From NCBI RefSeq assembly GCF_003025555.1, contig NZ_PYMH01000001.1:558001-622000 (forward strand): DNA of 64,000 nucleotides. The letters are read 5' to 3'. Positions 25,486-34,082 of this stretch are shown here, piece by piece; the stretch's first letter is position 1; the number at the start of each line of letters is the position of its first letter. A program made the position numbers and the translations under genes. The notes below the pieces were generated by a model. It saw only the letters and a list, made by a program, of their open reading frames with translations. It did no database searches and was not told where the DNA came from. The stretch comes from Photobacterium lutimaris (GTDB lineage: Bacteria; Pseudomonadota; Gammaproteobacteria; Enterobacterales; Vibrionaceae).

Positions 25486-26737
25486 GGTAGAACCCTTGTG
25501 CCGTTTCGAAGAAGTTAACGTCACCAAAGTTGCCTGACTTCAACGCCAGCGACAAGCTGCTGTCGATGGCTTTCACCCAAGGTACGCCCGGTGCAATCTG
25601 AGGGCCAATATAGAAGCCTTTAACTCCAAGGCTTTGAGTGACCACTCCCGAAGTTTCGCCGCCAGCCACAATAAAGTTCTGTACGCCACTTTCTTTGAGC
25701 TGGTGTGCTAACTGGCTGAAGAATTGCTCGACCGCATGGCTTGATGCCTGCGCACCGTATTGTGTCTGAATGGCTTTCAGTACTCCAGGCTCGGCAGTGG
25801 CGTATACCATAGGGGCAAAATCTGCGTCTAAATTTTCTAGTACCCACTGGAAAACGGATTCACAGTAATCGTCTTGCTCTAGGCAGGCTTTAACATCCAG
25901 CGCTAGGTGCGGCGCTTTTGTGGTGTAGTTAGCAACTTGCTGGTTGGTCATCACTGAGCATGAACCAGATAGAACGACCGTTTTGGCTTGTTGCGGTTTA
26001 CCCGATTGTTTTGCTGAAGATTGATCACTTAAGTGTTCTGCCCAGTTTTTAGCAATGCCAGAAGCAAGGCCTGAACCACCAGTGATCAACGTGAGTGATT
26101 TTGCAGCTTCTCCCAACGTCTCAAGATGTAACTGGTTGAATGCATCGACAACCGCATAGCGTTTACCTTCTTGCGCAATGGCTGTGAATTGCTCTGTTAC
26201 AGCTTGGGCTCCTTGCTCAATAGTTTGGTAGTTCACCAACCCGGTAGCGCCTTGTGATTGTGCATCCATCAGGCGCACAAGGCTTGAATCTGTCATTGGC
26301 GTAACAGGGTGGTTTCGCATGCCTGAATCGGATAGCAGCTCACCCATCACAAACAAATGGCCGTTGAATACTGTACGTCCATTAACCGGTAGGGCAGGGC
26401 AGACGATGGTGAAATTTTCGTTCAGCGCATCAAGCAACGCATCAGTGACCGGGCCAATATTGCCTTCGCTGGTACTGTCGAAGGTTGAGCAATATTTAAA
26501 GTAGAACTGCTGGCAACCTTGTTGCTGTAGCCAATTCAGGGCTGCAACAGACGTATCGATTGCTTCGTCTACCGGGCAAGAGCGTGATTTCAGGCTAATA
26601 ACGACCGCATCGGCTTCTATATCGAGTTCGGTTTCCGGTACACCATTGAGTTGGATGGTACGCATGCCGTTTTCAACCAGAAAACCTGCAATGTCCGTTG
26701 CGCCGGTAAAATCATCGGCAATAACACCTAGTAGCAT
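25478..26737 (-). CDS. otnK: 3-oxo-tetronate 4-kinase (DUF1537 family)
   Basis: 419 residues. The DUF1537 N-terminal domain carries GVIADDFTGATDIAGFLVE, VVISLKSRSCP and FYFKYCSTFDSTSEGNIGPV; the C-terminal nucleotide-binding domain carries VVLSGSCSVMTNQQV and FIVAGGETSGVV near the end. Kinases of this family phosphorylate the 4-hydroxyl of 3-oxo-tetronates. It overlaps otnC by 8 nt and follows ltnD by two nucleotides, so all are one transcript. The neighbouring LtnD-type dehydrogenase points to L-threonate as the main substrate of the route. Confidence 0.93.
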   Translation of the reverse strand: MLLGVIADDFTGATDIAGFLVENGMRTIQLNGVPETELDIEADAVVISLKSRSCPVDEAIDTSVAALNWLQQQGCQQFYFKYCSTFDSTSEGNIGPVTDALLDALNENFTIVCPALPVNGRTVFNGHLFVMGELLSDSGMRNHPVTPMTDSSLVRLMDAQSQGATGLVNYQTIEQGAQAVTEQFTAIAQEGKRYAVVDAFNQLHLETLGEAAKSLTLITGGSGLASGIAKNWAEHLSDQSSAKQSGKPQQAKTVVLSGSCSVMTNQQVANYTTKAPHLALDVKACLEQDDYCESVFQWVLENLDADFAPMVYATAEPGVLKAIQTQYGAQASSHAVEQFFSQLAHQLKESGVQNFIVAGGETSGVVTQSLGVKGFYIGPQIAPGVPWVKAIDSSLSLALKSGNFGDVNFFETAQGFYHD

Positions 26738-26739
26738 GA

Positions 26740-27645
26740 TTATTGCTCCTTGTTAGGCAGGTTAATGCCATCGAAAATCTTAATTACGGCGCTGTCGTCT
26801 TCTTGACCGAAGCCGGCATTGCTGGCACTCGTGAACATATTCAGTGCGGTAGAGGCCAAAGGAAGAGGGAATTTTAGATCTTTGGCGGTATCAGAGACCA
26901 AATTCAGATCTTTAACGAAAATATCGACCATCGACGTTGGTGTGTAGTCACCATCAACGACATGCTTCATGCGGTTTTCGAACATCCAGGAGTTTCCTGC
27001 GGCGTTAGTCACCACGTCATACATTAAATCCAGTGGGATATTGGCACGGGCGGCCAGTGCCATGGCTTCAGCGCCAGCAGCTATGTGAACACCGGCAAGT
27101 AGCTGGTGGATGATCTTCACTGTGGCACCCAAGCCGATCTCAGTGCCAATGTTGTAAACCTTACCTGCTGTTGCATCAAGTACCGGCTTGAGCTTGGTAA
27201 ACGCAGCTTCCGAGCCCGAAGCCATGATGGTCATTTCACCGATGTCGGCTTTTGCTGCACCACCTGAAACTGGCGCATCAAGCATGATGAGCTGACACTG
27301 TTGCAGACCTGCTTCAATGATTTTTGCATCTTCTGCTGAAATAGTGGCAGATACCATTACTGCAGTGCCGGGCCGGAGTTGTTCTGCAAGTTGGTTATCA
27401 AAGAGTACCGCTTTAGCCTGACGGGCATTCACAACTAATAGCAAGACTGCATCGAGTACTTGGGCGAAGTCAGCACAGTTGTGTGAAACACCTTTTGCAC
27501 CGGCTTGTTCGAGTTCTTTTAGTGCGTCGGTGCTTAAGTCGATACCATAAGTATCAAGGCCAGCACGAATACAAGACTTCGCCGCGCCCATGCCCATTGA
27601 ACCTAGACCAATTACGGCAACTGATTGTAATTGTTGACTTTCCAT
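26740..27645 (-). CDS. ltnD: L-threonate dehydrogenase (beta-hydroxyacid dehydrogenase family)
   Basis: 301 residues from ATG 27645, which has GGAGAGGCAA immediately upstream; an ATG 12 nt earlier has no ribosome-binding site. The NAD-binding motif is VIGLGSMGMGAAKS, substrate motif DAPVSGGAAKADIG, and the catalytic lysine lies in GLGATVKIIHQLL. The family oxidises L-threonate at C2 or C3 with NAD+. It is the first gene of the operon, under a divergent DeoR regulator. Confidence 0.92.
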   Translation of the reverse strand: MESQQLQSVAVIGLGSMGMGAAKSCIRAGLDTYGIDLSTDALKELEQAGAKGVSHNCADFAQVLDAVLLLVVNARQAKAVLFDNQLAEQLRPGTAVMVSATISAEDAKIIEAGLQQCQLIMLDAPVSGGAAKADIGEMTIMASGSEAAFTKLKPVLDATAGKVYNIGTEIGLGATVKIIHQLLAGVHIAAGAEAMALAARANIPLDLMYDVVTNAAGNSWMFENRMKHVVDGDYTPTSMVDIFVKDLNLVSDTAKDLKFPLPLASTALNMFTSASNAGFGQEDDSAVIKIFDGINLPNKEQ

Positions 27646-27727
27646 TTGCCTCTCCATGTTAACTTTTGTGAATTTCTGTTCTTGTTTGTGATTCTATGAT
27701 GCTTTTTTGCAAAGGTGAAGGCGCGAC

Positions 27728-27766
27728 TTCACACTTTTTAACAGTAAGGGTGATAAAAAGTGTGAA
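27728..27766. promoter_or_regulatory. Operator-like inverted repeat of the otn operon
   Basis: A perfect 12-bp inverted repeat TTCACACTTTTT / AAAAAGTGTGAA with a 15-bp spacer lies between divergent ltnD and the DeoR-type repressor gene. Further TGTGAA/TTCACA half-sites occur nearby (for example at about 27667 and 27774). Position and symmetry fit the binding site of the adjacent repressor. Confidence 0.65.
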
Positions 27767-27937
27767 TTGTTGATGTGAATATTTGGCTGAATTTTGAATT
27801 TATTAAAGGGTAATTAGTTAAGAACCTGAAAGGTTGGAGAATAATCAAAGAATGCCTTATCAAATGCTCACATTTATTCACAGGGATGGTCGAGTGGTGT
27901 TAAGATGCGTGCAAGCTAACTATATAGAAGAAGCATT

Positions 27938-28696
27938 ATGATTCCGGCAGAACGACAGCGAACTATCCTCTCTTTGTTGGGGAATCAGGAAGTCATCAGC
28001 ATCAGTGAATTGACTCACCAACTTGATGTGTCACACATGACGATCCGTCGTGATATTGCCAAGTTAGAGTCCGACGGGCGAGTAATGTCCGTGTCTGGTG
28101 GAGTCCAGTTGACGGAGAGTATTCACACTGAACTTTCACATGATGTGAAGATAAACCAGCACCGAAATGAAAAGGCCGATATTGGCTTTTATGCGTCACA
28201 GTTGATTAAGCCGAACATGACGATTTATCTCGATGCGGGTACCACGACGTTAGAAATAGCCCATCAGTTAAATTATCGAGATGATCTATTAGTGATCACC
28301 AATGATTTTGCGATTGCCTATTACCTGATGAACCATGCCGAGTGCAGTATCTACCATACTGGCGGCAAGGTGGATAAGGGGAATCAGTCTTGTGTTGGAC
28401 AACAAGCGACGCATCTATTGCGAGAAATGAACATTGATTTGGCCTTCGTTTCTACGTCTTCTTGGAACCAGCGCGGGATCTCAACGCCAAGCGAAGAAAA
28501 GGTATTGGTGAAAAAGGCCATTATTGCGTCATCGCAGCAAAGTTATCTCGTTAGTGATTCTTCTAAGTATGGCAAGGTAGCCACTTTCCACGCTATTGAT
28601 ATTGAATGCTTTGATAAAGTGATTACCGATAGTGATTTTCCCACATGCTGTATTGATGATTTCAATGAGCGTGGTATTACTGTTGATGTAGTTTAA
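27938..28696 (+). CDS. DeoR/GlpR-family repressor of the otn operon
   Basis: 252 residues. The N-terminal DeoR helix-turn-helix reads MIPAERQRTILSLLGNQEVI then LDVSHMTIRRDIAKLE; the C-terminal sugar-phosphate domain has IYLDAGTTTLEIAHQL, LVITNDFAIA and SSKYGKVATFHAI. It is divergent from ltnD and separated by the inverted-repeat operator. The inducer is expected to be a phosphorylated tetronate intermediate, as for DeoR family regulators of sugar catabolism. The same arrangement occurs next to the Haemophilus otn genes. Confidence 0.9.
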   Translation: MIPAERQRTILSLLGNQEVISISELTHQLDVSHMTIRRDIAKLESDGRVMSVSGGVQLTESIHTELSHDVKINQHRNEKADIGFYASQLIKPNMTIYLDAGTTTLEIAHQLNYRDDLLVITNDFAIAYYLMNHAECSIYHTGGKVDKGNQSCVGQQATHLLREMNIDLAFVSTSSWNQRGISTPSEEKVLVKKAIIASSQQSYLVSDSSKYGKVATFHAIDIECFDKVITDSDFPTCCIDDFNERGITVDVV

Positions 28697-28756
28697 CGGG
28701 TGTTTTATTTTGCATCCCTTTGGTTTTCTAGGTGATTAGCCGCGAATAGGCAGGTT

Positions 28757-28784
28757 GCCATCAGGCTATAACTGATGGCTTTTT
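28757..28784 (+). terminator. Terminator of the DeoR-type gene
   Basis: Stem GCCATCAG/CTGATGGC with a 7-nt loop is followed by TTTTT. Confidence 0.8.
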
Positions 28785-28953
28785 ATATAAACAAGACGTA
28801 TGTCACTAACATATTTAAGTCATTGTCTATACTGATAGTCTTCTCTCTTCTTTTCCACCCTAGCTATTTATTGTCGATTGTTTTCATTAACTTTTAATCA
28901 TCCTAACTGTATAGATGCGTCAGCATCAATGTATCGATTTTGAGGGGATTATT

Positions 28954-29676
28954 ATGCTTGATTTTGCGAATAGCAGAGCCTTGAAAAGTAAACAGACTAA
29001 AGTGACCACGGCTTCTAACACCATTAAAGATGTCGTTTTAGTGGATCTCGTAGAACTGTATTCTTCGTCTGAAATTGAGTTGCTACAACAAGCGCTGCAA
29101 CTTATTGATAGTGGAAAAAAGCGTATTCAATGCTTGAAAGAAAAGAGGAAGCAGGAAGAAAAGCAAAGGGAAGGTTTTGAAAAAACGCTTCATGATGCTG
29201 CCTATAATCAGGCTTTATTAGCTCTTGACACTATGTCGTTGTCAGAACTGTATATGTTGAGTGTTTGCTTCTCTTATTCCTCGACTACGGTGGTAGAGTT
29301 GATACAGGATTACGATCATCAACATTACCTGGCGTCCGTTCAGAGGTGGCTAGATACTGGTAGTCGCGATGACATTCACTTCGAGCAATCACCAGAAGAA
29401 GTGCATGAAGAGTGGCAGTGTGGTATTGCAAGTGCAGCCGTTGAAACGATAAGCTGGCCATGTTTGAAATACCACCGTAATCACCAAGGCTCAGTGGTGA
29501 CGTACGTTGAGCCTCAAGGGACTTCCGATGATTTTCCTCAATCAATTTATAACACTGTCATAGAGAAGAATCAGTCAAACTTAACTGCAGAATGCTTAGC
29601 TGTGATTCATGCAATTGCGATGTATGAAAATAATGCAGAGAGAGTGCGTAAAATTTTAGAGAGTCTAGGACAATAG
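28954..29676 (+). CDS. Hypothetical cytoplasmic protein with coiled coil
   Basis: 240 residues from ATG 28954, backed by GAGGGG 7 nt upstream; an in-frame ATG 39 nt earlier lacks a ribosome-binding site. Residues about 45-80 are a charged coiled coil (SGKKRIQCLKEKRKQEEKQR). No signal peptide, membrane helix or known motif is visible. It stands alone between two terminators. I do not recognise the family. Confidence 0.65.
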   Translation: MLDFANSRALKSKQTKVTTASNTIKDVVLVDLVELYSSSEIELLQQALQLIDSGKKRIQCLKEKRKQEEKQREGFEKTLHDAAYNQALLALDTMSLSELYMLSVCFSYSSTTVVELIQDYDHQHYLASVQRWLDTGSRDDIHFEQSPEEVHEEWQCGIASAAVETISWPCLKYHRNHQGSVVTYVEPQGTSDDFPQSIYNTVIEKNQSNLTAECLAVIHAIAMYENNAERVRKILESLGQ

Positions 29677-29683
29677 CACGCTA

Positions 29684-29718
29684 AAGCCAGCTTAGAGGTT
29701 GCATATGTAAGCTGGCTT
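29684..29718. terminator. Terminator hairpin between convergent genes
   Basis: An 11-bp stem AAGCCAGCTTA/TAAGCTGGCTT with a 13-nt loop lies between the hypothetical gene and the TrmH-family gene. T-tracts are short. Confidence 0.65.
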
Positions 29719-29734
29719 AATATTGCTATTCGCT

Positions 29735-30259
29735 TTATCGAGCCGTGGTCGGTGTTTTGACGACGAGATTATTTTTGTTGTCTCGGCTCTGACGGATAAG
29801 CTCATCACCCATAATCACATCCTCAGCTTTTGCCAGGCGATCATAAAGTAACACGTTCACCGTTGCAGCTAGGTTCATACAGCCGACAGTGGGTACATAT
29901 ACAACTGCGTGTGCTTTATCGACAACCTCTTGGGCAATCGTGCCATCTTCAGGGCCAAATACATATAGAGCATTGTCGGGATGTTTGAATGCCGGCAGAG
30001 CAATCGCCCCTTCTGCTAGCTCAACACAGACTATTTTTGTTTCCGAAGGCAGATCATCAAGCAGTGATTGCACATTTGTCAGCGGGATTTTATTCGACAT
30101 GCTCTTGGTGTCAGTTTGAAACTTTGCTGCCTTGTCGTAACGCTGGCCGGTATATATGACCGAGTCAACACGATAGCAGCCTGCCGCGCGCATTACCGCA
30201 CCAACATTGGTTGGGCTCTTGGGGTTACTTAATCCAATACTGATTCGGGTGTTTTTCAT
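29735..30259 (-). CDS. TrmH/SpoU-family RNA methyltransferase
   Basis: 174 residues. SPOUT motifs are present: motif 1 LSNPKSPTNVGAVMRAAGCY, motif 2 NALYVFGPEDGTIAQEV, motif 3 VVYVPTVGCMNLAATVNVLLYD, forming the trefoil-knot SAM site. The size is that of a minimal catalytic domain without an RNA-binding extension, similar to the TrmL type or a small TrmH homologue, but N-residues differ from TrmL so the target nucleotide is left open. GGAAATC precedes ATG 30259. Confidence 0.88.
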   Translation of the reverse strand: MKNTRISIGLSNPKSPTNVGAVMRAAGCYRVDSVIYTGQRYDKAAKFQTDTKSMSNKIPLTNVQSLLDDLPSETKIVCVELAEGAIALPAFKHPDNALYVFGPEDGTIAQEVVDKAHAVVYVPTVGCMNLAATVNVLLYDRLAKAEDVIMGDELIRQSRDNKNNLVVKTPTTAR

Positions 30260-30510
30260 TGGTGATTTCCGCTGATCTTATATTGAGCGCGGCATCTTAG
30301 CAGAGAGTGCCAATGGGGGATAGATAATCGTATTTTCAGTACTTACTAAAAGGTAATAAAAACACTCCATATCTTGTGGTTTTTGTACATAAATACAGCA
30401 AACGATACCTTTTTAGATAGTCTGTCAGCAGTAAACGTAGTCTAAGTCACTAAATCATAATAATTTACTGTCTACACTGGATGTAACTGATTGTTTATGG
30501 AGGGAGCCAT

Positions 30511-32880
30511 ATGACTATTCAACCGCTTGGCAGTGATAAACTGTATCGCGCCTCAGAACTGAATGGCTTGCCTGAAGATTGTAAGTCGACCAAGAACCTT
30601 ACTCCACTTGATGAGATTGTAGGGCAGGAACGTGCTCAAAAGGCCGTTGAGTTTGCCATGTCAATTAAGGAGAAAGGGTACAATATTTATGCCATCGGCC
30701 GAAATGGCCTTGGTAAGCGCACCATGGTACTTCGTTACCTAAATCGCCATGACCCTAATGGCAATGGTAACCCACTATACGATTGGTGTTATGTTGCCAA
30801 CTTTGATGAACCCCGGAATCCGAAGGTGCTTAAACTGCCGGCGGGTCGTGGTCATACATTCAAGAAAGATATTGAAAAGTTGATGACCCGCTTGGTCAAG
30901 GCATTGCCCTTGGCTTTCGATAACGAAATGTATTATAGCCGCTCGGAAAAACTCAAGAACCAGCTCACTGAAAAACAAGAAAGCGCGCTATTAACGTTAA
31001 CGAAAGAAGCAAAAGAACACAGCGTCAGTTTGTCGGTAACCACCACCGGTGAATATCAGTTGATTGCTCTGAATGGCGAAGAGCCACATACAGAAGAAAC
31101 ATTTGCTCAATTAACAGATGAAGAGCAACAGGCGTTCGAAGATACCATTAATGAGCTGGAACGCCAGCTGAGAGGCATTGTTCGTCAGCTCACGGAGCTG
31201 GAGGAAGAGTTCTCCGATAAAATCCAAAAGCTCAATGAAGAAGTGGCGCTAGATGTGGTGTCACACTTTATCAAAACACTGAAAGAAGAATATAAACCGT
31301 TGTCAGAAGTGACGGCATATTTGAAGGCGATGCAGGCGGATATCCTCGAAAATCTCGATATTTTCTTGGAGGAAAGTGAGGAGCAGGTTGCCTTGGCTTA
31401 TGCGGCGCTTGATAAAAAAATGCCACGGCGTTACCAAGTTAACGTGCTGGTAAATCAAGATGAGTCTAAGTTTCCTATTGTGGTTGAGGAAAGCCCAAAC
31501 TATCACTCGATATTTGGTTATGTTGAGAATGCCACATATAAAGGGACCGTTTTTACCGATTTCTCGTTGATTCGCCCTGGTAGCTTACACCGTGCCAACG
31601 GTGGGGTATTGCTGATGGATGCGGTTAAAGTGCTTGAGCGGCCTTATGTGTGGGATGGACTCAAACGCGCTCTGCGCTCACGTAAACTGAGTGTGAGTTC
31701 GTTGGAGAAAGAAGTCACATTATCAGGCACGATTTCGCTCGACCCCGAACCGATCCCACTTCACGTTAAGCTTATCTTGTTCGGTGATTACCAGACTTAC
31801 CAACTGCTCCAGCATTATGATCCTGAGTTTAGCGAGCTGTTCCGTGTTACCGCTGATTTTGAAGATGAAATGAACCGTACCGATGAGTCGGAGGCGCAAT
31901 ATGCCAAATTCATCTCTAGCATTGTCAACGATAACAAGATGCTGCACTGTGACCGTAAAGCGATTGGTCGGATTATAGAATACAGCTCTCGTCAAGCGGA
32001 TGATCAGAACAAACTGTCGTTGCATTCGGCGGACATTGCTAATTTATTGCGTGAGTCCAACTACGTCGCGAAGTCATCCAATGCCACTATGATCAGAGCA
32101 AATCATGTTGAGTTGGCTTTGAGCAATCAAGAGATGCGGGTCAGCCGGCTTAAAGATCATGTGATGCAGACATTCACTAACGGCACAACGCTTATCGATA
32201 CCGACGGTAAAGCGGTTGGGCAGGTCAATGCCTTGTCGGTGATTTCAACCTCGGATTACCAGTTTGGTTCGCCGAACCGGATCACCGCGACAACATCTTA
32301 TGGGGATGGCGGTGTGTTTGATATTGAGCGCAGTGTTGATCTTGGTGGCCGAATTCACTCAAAAGGGGTGATGATCTTATCGGCGTATCTGGCATCGGTG
32401 TTTGGTCGTAATAAGCGGATCCCACTAACCACCCACCTGACGTTCGAACAGTCTTACGGTGGCGTTGATGGCGATAGCGCATCAATGGCAGAACTGTGTG
32501 CCATTGTTTCGGCCTTCTCACAGACTCCACTTCGTCAGGATGTGGCCATTACCGGTTCGATGAATCAGTTTGGTGCAGCTCAGCCAATCGGCGGTGTGAA
32601 TGAGAAAATTGAGGGTTTCTTCGATGTTTGTGGCATCAAAGGAAGAGCGCCAAACCAAGGTGTGATTATTCCTCAGTCCAATGTTCATAACTTGATGTTG
32701 CGAAAAGATATTGTCGATGCTGTTGAAAAAGGTGATTTCAAAATCTGGGCAATTCGCCATGTGACAGAAGCGATTGAAATCTTGATGGGCCAGGCTGCCG
32801 GTCAAGCAGGTTTGGATGGTAACTATCCTGTCGACAGCATATTGGGCCAAGCTCAGCTTAAACTTAATGCATTGAGGTAG
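30511..32880 (+). CDS. Lon-like ATP-dependent protease (LonB/YcbZ group)
   Basis: 789 residues. A Walker A-like GRNGLGKRT (63-71) opens the AAA part, in which the usual GKT/GKS is GKR. An inserted coiled-coil region spans about 150-290, and Walker B plus sensor segments follow (ANGGVLLMDAVKVL). The C-terminal S16 protease has its catalytic Ser-Lys dyad, S656 in GVDGDSASMAEL and K699 in GGVNEKIEGF. Length matches the 780-790 aa Vibrio homologues of E. coli YcbZ (586 aa). GGAGGGAG precedes ATG 30511. The substrates are unknown. Confidence 0.88.
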   Translation: MTIQPLGSDKLYRASELNGLPEDCKSTKNLTPLDEIVGQERAQKAVEFAMSIKEKGYNIYAIGRNGLGKRTMVLRYLNRHDPNGNGNPLYDWCYVANFDEPRNPKVLKLPAGRGHTFKKDIEKLMTRLVKALPLAFDNEMYYSRSEKLKNQLTEKQESALLTLTKEAKEHSVSLSVTTTGEYQLIALNGEEPHTEETFAQLTDEEQQAFEDTINELERQLRGIVRQLTELEEEFSDKIQKLNEEVALDVVSHFIKTLKEEYKPLSEVTAYLKAMQADILENLDIFLEESEEQVALAYAALDKKMPRRYQVNVLVNQDESKFPIVVEESPNYHSIFGYVENATYKGTVFTDFSLIRPGSLHRANGGVLLMDAVKVLERPYVWDGLKRALRSRKLSVSSLEKEVTLSGTISLDPEPIPLHVKLILFGDYQTYQLLQHYDPEFSELFRVTADFEDEMNRTDESEAQYAKFISSIVNDNKMLHCDRKAIGRIIEYSSRQADDQNKLSLHSADIANLLRESNYVAKSSNATMIRANHVELALSNQEMRVSRLKDHVMQTFTNGTTLIDTDGKAVGQVNALSVISTSDYQFGSPNRITATTSYGDGGVFDIERSVDLGGRIHSKGVMILSAYLASVFGRNKRIPLTTHLTFEQSYGGVDGDSASMAELCAIVSAFSQTPLRQDVAITGSMNQFGAAQPIGGVNEKIEGFFDVCGIKGRAPNQGVIIPQSNVHNLMLRKDIVDAVEKGDFKIWAIRHVTEAIEILMGQAAGQAGLDGNYPVDSILGQAQLKLNALR

Positions 32881-32900
32881 TGACGAAATCACGGTTACTA

Positions 32901-32927
32901 AAAAAGACCGCCAACGGCGGTCTTTTT
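32901..32927. terminator. Bidirectional terminator
   Basis: Stem AAAAAGACCGCC/GGCGGTCTTTTT with an AAC loop lies between the Lon-like gene and the EamA transporter gene. Confidence 0.9.
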
Positions 32928-32969
32928 TATGGTTGTAGCTTGGCAATAGGTGTAAGCAGTCTTACTTAT

Positions 32970-33890
32970 TTAACTACTTGATACGGCGCGCTGGCTACCA
33001 AAGATGTTTATCAGCGTACCGATAATGATCAGGCTTCCGCCGAGTAGTGTCCACACTGATGGCAGTTCACTAAATAGGAACGCCCCTAGCAGGATTGAAA
33101 ATACCACTTGTATGTAGGAGTAGGCAGTCGCTTTGCTGGCAGCCTCAGTTTGCATTGCTTTGGTTAAACATACTTGGCCAATCTGGGTAAAGATACCTAC
33201 TAATAGCAGTAACGCCGCCTCAAATAGTGTGGGCATCTGTATTTCGCCCCCCAGAAGGATGAGTGATAGCGGAAGCGCAATAAACGGGAAATAAAATACG
33301 ATGACCGAACTGTCTTCACTTTTGCTCAAGCTTTTTACTATGGTATAAGCCACGGCACTGAAAAATGCCCCCATCATTGCAATACCCACGGCAAAGGTTG
33401 GAAGTTCGATGGCATTGCTGGCGAGCATGTTGGGTTTGACGGTGATAACTAGGCCCAAAATGCTCAGCGCGATACAGATGATAGTTGAAAGTTGGATCCG
33501 CTCTTTAAGAAAGAGTAGAGCTAATATCGCTGTAAATACTGGATGCAGGTATTGCAATATAGTCGCTTCGGCCAAAGGCAGGTGGGCAATAGCGTAGTAC
33601 ACACAGATCAGGCCAAAGGTACCAACGGTTCCCCTCGCGATCAGTAATGGTTTGTTATTCCCCCAGACCGGTATTTTCTTGCGCTTAATATCGAGGTAGC
33701 TAAGCACCAGAGAAATAAGGGCCCTTGCGGCAACGATTTGGAATATTGGCATGCCCGAAGCACTGACTAGTTTTACGCAAGCTGCCATAAGCGAGAAACC
33801 AAAGGCTGACAGCAGCATAAATCTCAGTCCCACAGGTAGTTGACTAAGGACTGAGTTTTTAAAGAAAGATGGGGTAAGGGCTTTAAGCAT
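32970..33890 (-). CDS. EamA/DMT-family membrane transporter
   Basis: 306 residues, about ten transmembrane helices in two EamA repeats: ARALISLVLSYLDIKRKKI ... IAHLPLAEATILQYLHPVFTAIL in the first, and YSYIQVVFSILLGAFLFSELPS in the second. DMT permeases export metabolites or amino acids; the substrate cannot be told. GAGGTTGC lies upstream. Transcription is convergent with the Lon-like gene. Confidence 0.85.
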   Translation of the reverse strand: MLKALTPSFFKNSVLSQLPVGLRFMLLSAFGFSLMAACVKLVSASGMPIFQIVAARALISLVLSYLDIKRKKIPVWGNNKPLLIARGTVGTFGLICVYYAIAHLPLAEATILQYLHPVFTAILALLFLKERIQLSTIICIALSILGLVITVKPNMLASNAIELPTFAVGIAMMGAFFSAVAYTIVKSLSKSEDSSVIVFYFPFIALPLSLILLGGEIQMPTLFEAALLLLVGIFTQIGQVCLTKAMQTEAASKATAYSYIQVVFSILLGAFLFSELPSVWTLLGGSLIIIGTLINIFGSQRAVSSS

Positions 33891-34028
33891 TGACGGAATT
33901 GCAACCTCAGCGTTAGTAATGCAGTAGCAAAGTGTTATCCCAAATGATAATGGGAATCGATGGCGTAATTTTGCCTGAAAATCATGCGTGACGCATTAGA
34001 TATGTGTGATGAATCGTAAGGGATAATA

Positions 34029-34064
34029 AAAACACCCTCTCCTGTGGAGCAAAGAGGGTGTTTT
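34029..34064 (-). terminator. Terminator of the HMG-CoA reductase gene
   Basis: On the minus strand the stem AAAACACCCTCT/AGAGGGTGTTTT runs into a TTTTTATT tail. The loop is 12 nt. Confidence 0.85.
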
Positions 34065-34082
34065 AGTGCGATGGAAAAGACG

